Shown piece after piece: positions 1 to 5,802 of a DNA stretch of 8,248 bases. The number at the start of each line of letters is the position of its first letter. The stretch's first letter is position 1. A program made the position numbers and the translations under genes. The notes under the pieces are model-generated. The model was not told the DNA's origin, did not search any database, and saw only the letters and a list, made by a program, of their open reading frames with translations. The DNA is taken from the NCBI GenBank assembly GCA_003500135.1, contig DNTA01000052.1, positions 1 through 8,248 of the forward strand, given 5' to 3'. This DNA is from Cytophagales bacterium. Its GTDB lineage: Bacteria > Bacteroidota > Bacteroidia > Cytophagales > Cyclobacteriaceae.

Positions 1-240
1 AACGTACCGGCAGCAGGTGCATTGCCGCGATTGTGTTGCTTTGCCGGCACAGCTATGGGTATGACCACATTTCCTGCACACAAATCCATTGCCCCATTTT
101 TCATCGGCAAGGTATTTTAGACAGTCCGCTGCATTTGAAAAACGCTCTTGGAATTCAAATAATGACAGGCTTTTAAATCTTTGCTCCATAGTTTTAGGTA
201 TTATTTCCCCTAATTTACTACATTTAGCCATATTAGCCAT
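1..240 (-). CDS. IS1595-family transposase, N-terminal part (cut by window edge)
   Basis: On the minus strand an open frame runs from an ATG at 240 (or the in-frame ATG at 231) to base 1 with no stop, so the gene continues left of the window. Counted from the ATG at 231 there are 77 residues. After about 20 residues comes SLFEFQERFSN...CLKYLADEKWGNGFVCRKCGH, followed by a second cysteine pair. The pattern C52-x2-C55...C71-x2-C74 is a zinc ribbon. This layout, with FxxxFxxxxxCxxYLxxxxWxxGFxCxxCG, matches the N-terminal zinc-ribbon domain of IS1595/ISPna2-type transposases. Those proteins carry a DDE-type catalytic domain downstream, which lies outside the window. It would catalyse DNA cleavage and strand transfer of its own insertion sequence. 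I could not recognise the terminal inverted repeat expected to its right (241-330). Family call is confident; whether the copy is intact cannot be judged. Confidence 0.82.
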   Translation of the reverse strand, partial: MANMAKCSKLGEIIPKTMEQRFKSLSLFEFQERFSNAADCLKYLADEKWGNGFVCRKCGHTHSCAGKATQSRQCTCCRYV

Positions 241-258
241 ATTTACAAAGTGCCTAAG

Positions 259-297
259 TCAATTGAAATATTAACAAATTTAATAAATTTGAATTGA
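259..297. repeat. AT-rich inverted repeat between IS gene and Crp gene
   Basis: A perfect 7-bp stem (CAAATTT at 275-281 and AAATTTG at 285-291, 3-nt loop) is flanked by an outer pair TCAATT (259-264) and AATTGA (292-297). It lies just upstream of the minus-strand transposase gene. It could be part of its promoter region, an IS end or a weak bidirectional terminator; nothing decides between these. The pairing is certain, the function is not. Confidence 0.4.
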
Positions 298-320
298 TTC
301 TCCACCAGAGGTGTTCGGTT

Positions 321-377
321 CAACATTCGCTAAATGCCAGACTCCCTTTGGTCGTCCAGCGTTTAGCTGGATCGTTG
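321..377. repeat. attC-like two-box imperfect palindrome
   Basis: Two paired blocks are separated by unequal spacers, as in integron attC sites. The outer pair is CAAC (321-324) with GTTG (374-377). The inner pair is GCTAAA (329-334) with TTTAGC (362-367). Spacers are 4 and 6 nt. The central part contains a smaller hairpin, TCCAGC (355-360) with GCTGGA (366-371), and the 9-bp pair TAAATGCCA (331-339) / TGGCATTTA (380-388) overlaps the site. The right box reads GTTGTGT, not the strict GTTRRRY of classical attC, and no integrase gene is in the window, so 'attC-like' describes shape only. It ends 27 bp before the Crp/Fnr start codon. Confidence 0.4.
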
Positions 378-404
378 TGTGGCATTTAACATGACCTGAT
401 TTAC

Positions 405-971
405 ATGGTAAAATTAATAGATAAAATAAAAAGCTTTTTTAATATGGATTCAGAGTCATTGGCCATATTTACTTCAATATTTACGGAATTAGAAATTAAG
501 AAATATGATTCTTTCGCCAAAAAAGGAGAATTTTCAAAGAAAATAGCATTTGTGGAATCTGGAATTTTAAGAGCCTATTTTAACAACGACAGAGGTGAAG
601 AATATAATAAAACCTTTTTTACTGAAGGTTCATTTGTTGGCGCCTATTCTTCATTAGTAACAGGCGAACAGAATTTAATTGATATTGATTGCTTGACTGA
701 TTGTGTGTTATATATTGCAGAATTTCAAGACATCACTCAATTGTATGATAAATACCCGCATATTGAAAGATCCGCCAGGATTCTTGCTGAATATCTTTTT
801 GTAAAAAAGGAGAAACGTGAAATAGAACTTGTAACCCTGGAAGCAAAAGAAAGATATGCCATTTTTCAAAAAGAACATCCCAACCTGGAACAGCTAATCC
901 CACAATATCATATAGCTTCATATCTTGGCATAACTCCCACTCAGCTCAGCCGAATAAGAAGCAAAAATTAA
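405..971 (+). CDS. Crp/Fnr-family transcriptional regulator
   Basis: A 188-residue protein, the usual length for Bacteroidota Crp/Fnr-type regulators. Residues about 15-115 fit the cyclic-nucleotide-binding beta-roll fold: KKYDSFAKKGEFSKKIAFVE, then a G-I-L-R-A-Y strand, then FFTEGSFVGAYSSL. A long dimerisation helix follows (about 120-145). A short C-terminal helix-turn-helix ends in YHIASYLGITPTQLSRIRSK, the recognition-helix pattern typical of the family. The Arg-Ser pair that contacts cAMP in E. coli CRP is not visible after the GEQ segment, and there is no Fnr-type cysteine cluster. The ligand is therefore unknown, and many members of this group may act without cAMP. ATG at 405 is used; no strong ribosome-binding site is seen, as is normal in this phylum. 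Downstream are a 14-bp palindrome and a decayed SDR gene, its probable former target, then receptor 1. It could regulate receptor 1, but this is inference from position. Confidence 0.88.
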   Translation: MVKLIDKIKSFFNMDSESLAIFTSIFTELEIKKYDSFAKKGEFSKKIAFVESGILRAYFNNDRGEEYNKTFFTEGSFVGAYSSLVTGEQNLIDIDCLTDCVLYIAEFQDITQLYDKYPHIERSARILAEYLFVKKEKREIELVTLEAKERYAIFQKEHPNLEQLIPQYHIASYLGITPTQLSRIRSKN

Positions 972-987
972 TTCTCAAATTCATTTC

Positions 988-1001
988 TTTACATATGTAA
1001 A
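988..1001. promoter_or_regulatory. Perfect palindrome, candidate Crp/Fnr operator
   Basis: TTTACATATGTAAA is a perfect 14-bp palindrome 17 bp after the Crp/Fnr stop codon and 58 bp before the ATG (1059) of the SDR remnant. A dimeric Crp/Fnr regulator would bind a site with this kind of two-fold symmetry, and the position suits control of the downstream gene. About 22 bp further on is AACCTTTG (1024-1031), one mismatch from the Bacteroidota -7 box TAnnTTTG, although no -33 element sits at the right distance. AT-rich palindromes also arise by chance, so this remains a candidate. Confidence 0.38.
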
Positions 1002-1058
1002 TGTTTTTGATTGGAAATGCATTAACCTTTGTAAACTGAAAAATTTAAATTGATACTT

Positions 1059-1313
1059 ATGCTATTTCAAGGAAATAAAAGGATAGTTAAAAGCACTAAC
1101 TCTATGATCGGGGTAGCAACGGCCAAAAAATTTGTAGGATTAAACAATGAAGTTATTGCTATTGGCACAAAGGCCGAAAAGCCTGAAAAATCGGGTAAAA
1201 CTGTTGAACGAGTTATCCCATTTAATTCTGCCACAACAAAAATTGAGAATTTAGATAAACTCGCTGTATTTAATGAAAACAAGCATCCTGTATTTGAAGG
1301 GCCTTACTTTTGA
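1059..1313 (+). pseudogene. Decayed N-terminal fragment of a short-chain dehydrogenase (SDR)
   Basis: The frame is open from a TTG at 1050, but ATG 1059 is the natural start (MLFQGNKRIV). The first ~45 residues follow the Rossmann-fold start of SDR oxidoreductases. The stretch NKRIVKSTNSMIGVATAKKF aligns with the family form NKR-[IV]-hydrophobic-TGGNSGIGLATAKKF, and NEVIAIGTKAEKPEK matches the second-strand region NEVIxTGRNxEKLEK. The nucleotide-binding TGxxxGxG motif is destroyed (Lys-Ser-Thr-Asn-Ser-Met-Ile-Gly), and the arginine that follows the second strand is replaced. The frame stops at about 84 residues, against roughly 240-280 for a full SDR, with no catalytic YxxxK. This is a truncated, degenerating pseudogene. 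The small gap to the Crp/Fnr gene suggests it was once that regulator's neighbour or target. The SDR match is from pattern memory and needs a profile search. Confidence 0.55.
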
Positions 1314-1401
1314 AAATTTGCTTAATCAATTTTAATAATGCTTGACAGGCAGTCTTGCTTTAGGTTCGCAGCAAAATCAAAAAAATAATTAAACATTAAA
1401 A

Positions 1402-3813
1402 ATGAAACCACTATTTTTAATTCTGATCATTACATTTATTTCTTTTCATGTATTGAGCCAGAATACTACTCAAACTCAAACCATAAAAGGTAGCGTAAAA
1501 GATTTAAACTCCGAATTTCCACTACCAGGAGTTAATATTATTCTGATAGATTCAGATCCATTTTTAGGCACTATAACCGATGAAAACGGACAATTTCGTC
1601 TGGAAAATGTGCCCCCGGGCAGACAATCAATATTGGTAACATATGTAGGTTACAAAAGCCAAAGCATTCCCAATCTGCTTGTAACATCCGGAAAAGAAGT
1701 AATTGTAAACATACATCTGGAAGAATCGGTTGAAACTTTACAGGAAGTTGTTATAACCCCTGATAGCGATAAAGACCGGCCCAATAACGATTTGGCGAAG
1801 GTAAGTGCAAGGACTTTTAGTCTCGAAGAAGTGCAACGTTTCTCTGGTGGGCGAAATGATGTAGCACGATTGGCAAGCAATTTTGCAGGTGTGCGCACAG
1901 CAGATGACGCCAGAAACGATATTATAGTTCGCGGTAATTCACCTACCGGTGTTCTATGGAGAATTGATGGTTTACCTATTGCAACTACCAATCACTTTGG
2001 TACTCTTGGGACAACAGGTGGGCCGGTAAGTGCACTTAATACAAATGTTCTTAGAACCTCTGATTTCCTCACCAGTGCTTTTCCTGCTGAATATGGGAAT
2101 GCTAATGCGGCAGTTTTCGATGTAAAGTTTCGAAACGGAAATACCGATAAGCATGAATTTACTGTTCAGATGGCAGCCTTTAGCGGCCTGGAGTTGATGG
2201 CAGAAGGCCCCATAAGCAGAAAGAATCAATCCTCTTATCTTATTTCTTATCGTTATGGAATCGCCAGTGTTGCAGCAACGGGGACATCTGCCGTTCCTTA
2301 TTTTCAAGACCTTTCTTTTAAATTCAATTTTGGACAATCAAAACTGGGCAGGTTCGAATTATTTGGTATGGGCGGTCTAAGTTCAATAGATTTTCTTGGA
2401 GAACAAATAGACGAAGAAGATCTTTTTGCAGACCCAACACAAGATATTTTTGTTTCAAGCTCTTTGGGCATGGTTGGCTTAAATCATAATATCCAAATAG
2501 ATAAAACATCTTATCTCAAAACAACCATAGGCACCAACATTATAACAAACCAGTTCAATCAGAATAATTTCCTTTATAATCAAAATGGAGATAAAACAGG
2601 CGAATATAGCTCAGTTGAAAGGGATGATATCGAAAACAGATATACATTTTCTACTCAATACAACAAAAAATTCAATCCCCGATTCAATATACGTACAGGA
2701 GCTATGGTTCAGGTATATAATATTCAATTGAATCTCCAGGACAGGAATAGGCGACCTGATATACCAGACAATAATGGAGATGGTATACCTGATTATTTTA
2801 TCGTTTCACGAGATATAAATGAGTATACTCCACTCCTTGAAGTGTATGCGCAGGCAGAATATAAGTTTTCTGATAAACTGAGCTGGAATTTCGGTTTGCA
2901 TAATCAATATATTGAGTACAATGGATCCAACTCATTGGAACCACGTACTGCTTTGAGTTGGCAATTAGCACCTCTACAAAGACTGTCTATCGCATATGGG
3001 CTTCACAGTCAGCTGGTACCACTACCTATACTTGTCTTTCAAGAGCAAACAGGAGAAAATGCGTATGAAAGGACAAATAGAGATCTCGATTTTATGAAAA
3101 GTCATCATTTTGTTCTTGGTTACCATTATAAATTTGCAGAAAGCTGGAGGCTAAAAGCAGAGGCTTATTACCAGCGACTTTTTAGCATACCCATAGAACA
3201 AAATCCAAGTTCATATTCTGTTATTAATGAGGGCGCTGATTTTACTTTCAATGAAAGAGGTTCATTGGTTAATAAGGGTAATGGCGATAATTACGGCCTT
3301 GAATTAACAGTGGAGAAGTTTTTTAGCCGGGGATTCTATTTGCTTATCACAGGTTCTTTATATGAATCGAAGTATAGCGGAAGCGATGGCATAGAGCGAA
3401 ATACTGCCTATAACAACAACTATGTTTTTAACGGGCTTTTTGGAAAAGAGTGGCTTATTGGCAAAAACAAAACCAACGCCATAACATTTGATACAAAAAT
3501 AACTACATCAGGAGGTACCCCTTATACTCCTATTGACCTTGAAGCTACAAGGGCAAATGGAGGGCGTGAAGTATATCAAGAAGACATAGCTTATAGCGAA
3601 AGATATGATATTTATTTTCGTTGGGATGTGAAATTTGGTATCAGGCTAAACGGAAAGAAATCAAGAATATCTCATCAGTTCTTTATCGATTTGCAAAATG
3701 TAACCAATCGGGAAAATGTATTTGTTAAAAGATACAATCCTGTAACCGATCAAATCAATACAGTTACACAATCGGGTTTCTTTCCGGACTTCATGTATAG
3801 AATTCAATTCTAA
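1402..3813 (+). CDS. TonB-dependent outer-membrane receptor 1 with CarboxypepD_reg-like domain
   Basis: An 803-residue receptor that would import a ligand across the outer membrane using energy from TonB-ExbBD. Residues 1-19 form a signal peptide (Met-Lys, hydrophobic core, cleavage before Q20). Residues about 28-110 are a carboxypeptidase-regulatory-like beta-sandwich (IKGSVKD...LPGVNI...GTITDENGQFRLENVPPG...YVGYKS). A TonB-box-like EVVITP lies at 115-120. The plug follows to about 240, with ARLASNFAGV and IIVRGNSPTG (R177). The rest is beta-barrel, and the protein ends in an aromatic residue (MYRIQF), as outer-membrane barrel proteins do. An Asp/Asn-rich loop DNNGDGIPD is at 456-464. There is no SusC signature and no SusD gene beside it, so a single-component receptor is likely; the substrate is not readable. 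It is a clear paralogue of the receptor at 5873-8197. The 88 bp upstream contain a TAGGTTCG, a poor -7 candidate. The frame is full length and uninterrupted. Confidence 0.92.
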   Translation: MKPLFLILIITFISFHVLSQNTTQTQTIKGSVKDLNSEFPLPGVNIILIDSDPFLGTITDENGQFRLENVPPGRQSILVTYVGYKSQSIPNLLVTSGKEVIVNIHLEESVETLQEVVITPDSDKDRPNNDLAKVSARTFSLEEVQRFSGGRNDVARLASNFAGVRTADDARNDIIVRGNSPTGVLWRIDGLPIATTNHFGTLGTTGGPVSALNTNVLRTSDFLTSAFPAEYGNANAAVFDVKFRNGNTDKHEFTVQMAAFSGLELMAEGPISRKNQSSYLISYRYGIASVAATGTSAVPYFQDLSFKFNFGQSKLGRFELFGMGGLSSIDFLGEQIDEEDLFADPTQDIFVSSSLGMVGLNHNIQIDKTSYLKTTIGTNIITNQFNQNNFLYNQNGDKTGEYSSVERDDIENRYTFSTQYNKKFNPRFNIRTGAMVQVYNIQLNLQDRNRRPDIPDNNGDGIPDYFIVSRDINEYTPLLEVYAQAEYKFSDKLSWNFGLHNQYIEYNGSNSLEPRTALSWQLAPLQRLSIAYGLHSQLVPLPILVFQEQTGENAYERTNRDLDFMKSHHFVLGYHYKFAESWRLKAEAYYQRLFSIPIEQNPSSYSVINEGADFTFNERGSLVNKGNGDNYGLELTVEKFFSRGFYLLITGSLYESKYSGSDGIERNTAYNNNYVFNGLFGKEWLIGKNKTNAITFDTKITTSGGTPYTPIDLEATRANGGREVYQEDIAYSERYDIYFRWDVKFGIRLNGKKSRISHQFFIDLQNVTNRENVFVKRYNPVTDQINTVTQSGFFPDFMYRIQF

Positions 3814-3848
3814 GATTTTATTTCAAATAACCCAATTAATTTTTCACA

Positions 3849-3884
3849 GCACATAAAGGGGGCCAATGGACTCCTTTTTTGTGC
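3849..3884 (+). terminator. Terminator-like hairpin after receptor 1
   Basis: The hairpin starts 36 bp after the receptor stop codon. GCAC-A-(T)-AAAGG (from 3849) can pair with CCTTTTTT-GTGC (ending 3884) around a loop that includes CCAATGG. The run of six T at 3875-3880 sits inside the descending arm rather than after the stem. A shorter stem, AAAGG with CCTTT followed by T residues, also fits a Rho-independent terminator. Position supports this role; the stem is imperfect. Confidence 0.42.
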
Positions 3885-4315
3885 AGGCCTTCTGACAGTT
3901 TTCGGGAATATTTTTACATTTAAATCTGTTAATATCCACCAATAATATTATTTATCACCATGCAAATAACCCAAACCGAACGTAATTTTGATCAAATGGT
4001 TTACGACCATTAGGGCTTTAAAGAGGAGTAAACCCCTGTCTTGTCCTCGTTTTAGCCAGGCAATTTGTGAAGGCTAACGAGGATGATCTATACCGGCATT
4101 TGCAATACCTACTAGAAAATCACATTTGCTTTCCCCTACTGGTCCAATTCTTCCAGTAAGGGCAGCAGCAAAGACACGACTCGGACCTTTGGTAAGCAAT
4201 AGCAACTTCTAAATCCAAAAATTCCTCAGTTGACTCAAGTGTTGCGGAAATACAAAAAAAATAGTTTTTAAAGGCAACCTTTTTGATGTACTGGTGCCCT
4301 TTATATAAAACTTAA
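3885..4315. other. Gene-free stretch with stem-loops and decayed frames
   Basis: No intact gene is present. Imperfect stem-loops occur in succession (described separately). Scraps of former coding sequence are suspected: MQITQTERNFDQMVYDH, a 17-codon frame from ATG 3960 to a TAG at 4011, and a stop-free 45-codon plus-strand frame at 4022-4156 (contains LARQFVKANEDDLYRHLQYL) that lacks a usable ATG. A 44-codon minus-strand frame (4208 down to 4074) overlaps it, and at most one of the two can be real. None can be assigned to a family. The stretch ends just before the transposase remnant, so it may be debris left by insertion events. Confidence 0.5.
3995..4172. repeat. Cluster of four consecutive stem-loops
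   Basis: (1) AATGGT/ACCATT at 3995-4000 and 4006-4011, perfect. (2) AGGGCTTTA/TAAACCCCT at 4012-4020 and 4029-4037, one mismatch. (3) TCCTCGTTTTAGCC at 4044-4057 with GGCTAACGAGGA at 4072-4083: twelve pairs with a 2-nt bulge and 14-nt loop. (4) A composite stem with TTTGCT/AGCAAA (4125-4130 and 4167-4172) outside and TACTGG/CCAGTA (4137-4142 and 4153-4158) inside. Bulged hairpins in series next to a REP-associated transposase remnant could be REP-like elements, but the four do not share an obvious common sequence. A structured RNA or chance are the alternatives. Confidence 0.4.
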
Positions 4316-4372
4316 ATTTTTGAAAACAATATTTGTCATTTCATTAATCATGATGAGCCTGACACTGTTAAA

Positions 4373-4576
4373 ATGATGGAACAAAAGATGGATTACTTGC
4401 ATAATAATCCGGTTGAAGCTGGTTTTGTTTCGGAACCACAACATTGGAAATACAGTAGTGTAGGGGATTATGTTGGATCAAAGGGAAATGTTGAAATAGA
4501 ACAGTTAGATTGCCGAAAATCAAAAAGCTGTTGGATTGATATGTCATACTCCTGCGCTAATTACAACAATACATGA
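4373..4576 (+). pseudogene. C-terminal remnant of a REP-associated / IS200-like Y1 transposase
   Basis: The stretch QKMDYLHNNPVEAGFV followed by EPQHWKYSSVGDY is the hallmark end of Bacteroidota REP-associated tyrosine transposases (RAYT, Y1_Tnp fold). The tyrosine of DYLHNNPV (Y8 of this frame) lies where the catalytic tyrosine of the family is expected. The upstream HUH (His-hydrophobic-His) domain, about 100 residues, is absent. The frame is open back to a TAA at 4313-4315, but only a few residues before the ATG look related. Family similarity ends near 4508 (...VEIEQLD). The rest of the frame, to the TGA at 4574, is out-of-frame readthrough of the DJ-1-like remnant and has no meaning of its own. 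A broken, inactive copy; the family call is confident. Confidence 0.75.
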
Positions 4577-4835
4577 AGAGGAAAATCTGTTTATTGGCTA
4601 TAAGGTAAATTCGGTTTCCCCAATAGAAGAAATAAATATAGAAAAACTTATCATGAAGGGCAAACCGAAGAAAAGAATGATAGCTAAACAACTCAAAAAG
4701 TTAGGCTTAAAATATGAAAGAGGTGGACCGGGCAAGAATTTCTCAACTAGAGACAGAAACCTTGTAACGAGTCAAAATCCCTTTTCCGGGGAATCTTTCA
4801 ATGAATTATTTCTTGATCTATTGTCCAAATATTAA
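4509..4835 (+). pseudogene. C-terminal half of a DJ-1/PfpI-family protein (type 1 glutamine amidotransferase-like)
   Basis: An open frame from just after a TAG at 4506-4508 to the TAA at 4833 reads IAENQKAVGLICHTPALI, then GYKVNSVSPIEE, GKPKKRMIAKQLKKLGLKYE, and NLVTSQNPFSGESFNELFLDLL. This is the order of the C-terminal half of DJ-1/PfpI proteins. The nucleophile elbow is A-x-CH-[GT]-P-A (cysteine codon 4542-4544), followed by the G-x-K-V strand, the L-x-x-LG-x-x-Y segment and the closing NL[IV]T-x-QNP motif before a final helix. Members include chaperone/glyoxalase-like and protease-like proteins. The N-terminal half, with the conserved glutamate that supports the cysteine, is missing, and its place is taken by the transposase remnant in another frame. 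A TTG at 4536 could start a 99-residue product, but I judge this a pseudogene. Confidence 0.68.
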
Positions 4836-5014
4836 TAAACGCCACACAACACGCGGTCATAAAACATTGCGCGGATAGTGCTATATTTGTGCGAAATAAC
4901 AATTAATCAACGGCTTAGCGGGCTGATAAGTTCGTGTTTCAAAATGCGCAACGTTTCATACCGCCATCCGTTGGCAGCAATGGTAGAACGACCGTCCACA
5001 CAACAAAGAAACAG
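4836..5014. repeat. Repeat-bearing intergenic region upstream of LuxR-type gene
   Basis: This 179-bp gap starts with TAAACGCCACACAAC (4836-4850), which matches the reverse complement of 374-388 at 14 of 15 positions. CCACACAAC is repeated directly at 4996-5004. AAAACATTGCGC (4861-4872) and GCGCAACGTTTC (4946-4957) form an inverted pair with 10 of 12 matches, so the region can fold back on itself. Such structured, GC-richer intergenic blocks recur in other Bacteroidota genomes as I remember them, and may mark exchangeable gene cassettes. No protein or RNA gene is recognisable. The GTG at 4934 that opens the longer regulator frame lies inside this repeat sequence. Confidence 0.45.
4882..4889 (+). 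promoter_or_regulatory. Possible Bacteroidota -7 box for the LuxR-type gene
   Basis: TATATTTG matches the Bacteroidota primary-sigma -7 consensus TAnnTTTG exactly. It lies about 125 bp before the preferred start codon at 5015. No TTG/TTTG -33 element is found at the usual 19-21 bp spacing, so the evidence is one short box. It would give a leader containing the fold-back repeat. Confidence 0.3.
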
Positions 5015-5794
5015 ATGACAGAACAAGAAACAGCAAACATTAACGAAACCTACTTTAAGCTGCTTGAACAGCAAAAATTTGTAACGGACGACTTGGACTA
5101 CTCAATTCTTGAACAGCATAAACCCAACTTGCAAAAATTGGCTGAAATCGGAAATTCAGCTATAACTGTTTTTGACCTTTACCAAAAACGACACATTTTT
5201 AATTCATTCAACATTGGAGAAATGTTAGGATATAACTTGCAAGAAGTGCAAGCTGTTGGGGAATATTTTTTAGATTCAAAAGTCCACCCGGCAGATTTCA
5301 CAATGTTGATGAAAAACGGAATAAGTTTGCTGAAATTCTTCCAGAATATTCCAACCGATGAAAAGGTAAACTACAAACTCATTAGTGAATTTCGTGTGTT
5401 AAATGCAGACAACAAATATGTTCGGGTTATTGAGCAACAACAAGCGTTGGAAATAACGAGTAACGGAAGTATATGGTTGGCGTTAAGTATTTTGGACATT
5501 TCGCCCAATCAAAAGAACTTGGACGAATACACCGTATCTGAATTATTGAATTTCAAAACAGGAAAATTTATTCCATTTATTGAACAGAAAGAGAAAATAA
5601 CTATTGCTCTTACCAACAGAGAAACCGAAGTGCTGAAATTGGTTAAGGACGGCTTATTAAGCAAAGAAATTTCCGATAAACTTTCCATTAGTCTGCATAC
5701 CGTAAACACATACCGACAAAGGGTTTTGGGAAAATTAGGGGTAAGTAATTCTATGGAAGCAGTTATGTTGGCTTCAAAATTAGGGCTGATATAG
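5015..5794 (+). CDS. LuxR-type transcriptional regulator with PAS-like sensor domain
   Basis: A 259-residue one-component regulator when started at ATG 5015 (MTEQETANINETYFKLLEQQ). The frame can be read from GTG 4934 (27 more residues), but that extension translates the intergenic repeat, so the inner ATG is preferred. Residues about 48-175 look like a PAS-type sensor (ITVFDLYQKRHIFNS, IGEMLGYNLQEVQ, VHPADF, EFRVLNADNKYVRV, LALSILDISPNQ). From residue 199 to the end is a GerE/LuxR helix-turn-helix: LTNRETEVLKLVKDGLLSKE, then ISDKLSISLHTVNTYRQRVL, then the final helix. The PAS ligand cannot be told. It is not a two-component receiver protein, since no receiver domain is present. It ends 78 bp before receptor 2 on the same strand, with a perfect 18-bp dyad in the gap, so control of that receptor is a reasonable inference. 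Confidence 0.87.
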   Translation: MTEQETANINETYFKLLEQQKFVTDDLDYSILEQHKPNLQKLAEIGNSAITVFDLYQKRHIFNSFNIGEMLGYNLQEVQAVGEYFLDSKVHPADFTMLMKNGISLLKFFQNIPTDEKVNYKLISEFRVLNADNKYVRVIEQQQALEITSNGSIWLALSILDISPNQKNLDEYTVSELLNFKTGKFIPFIEQKEKITIALTNRETEVLKLVKDGLLSKEISDKLSISLHTVNTYRQRVLGKLGVSNSMEAVMLASKLGLI

Positions 5795-5802
5795 TTGGTC
5801 GC

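Noticed and set aside
89..274. 61-residue plus-strand open frame
   Set aside because: It lies antisense to the IS1595-type coding region, whose zinc-ribbon pattern is clear; the plus-strand product has no recognisable motif.
321..377. Calling a true integron with attC sites
   Set aside because: No integrase gene in the window, no array of regularly spaced sites, and the core does not meet GTTRRRY; only the geometry is similar.
733..1282. Minus-strand frames opposite the Crp/Fnr gene and the SDR remnant
   Set aside because: The Crp/Fnr gene has clear family motifs on the plus strand and the SDR remnant matches a Rossmann start on the plus strand; the antisense frames match nothing I know.
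1338..1388. 16-codon plus-strand frame starting MLDRQSCF before receptor 1
   Set aside because: Too short, no family likeness, and it ends 13 bp before the receptor start; probably chance in leader sequence.
1650..2509. Three minus-strand open frames (1650-1991, 1972-2337, 2324-2509) opposite receptor 1
   Set aside because: Antisense shadows of a well-supported receptor gene; products have no domain character.
1402..3813. Idea that the receptors are SusC-type glycan importers
   Set aside because: Lengths of 774-803 residues are short for SusC (about 1,000), and no SusD lipoprotein gene follows either receptor.
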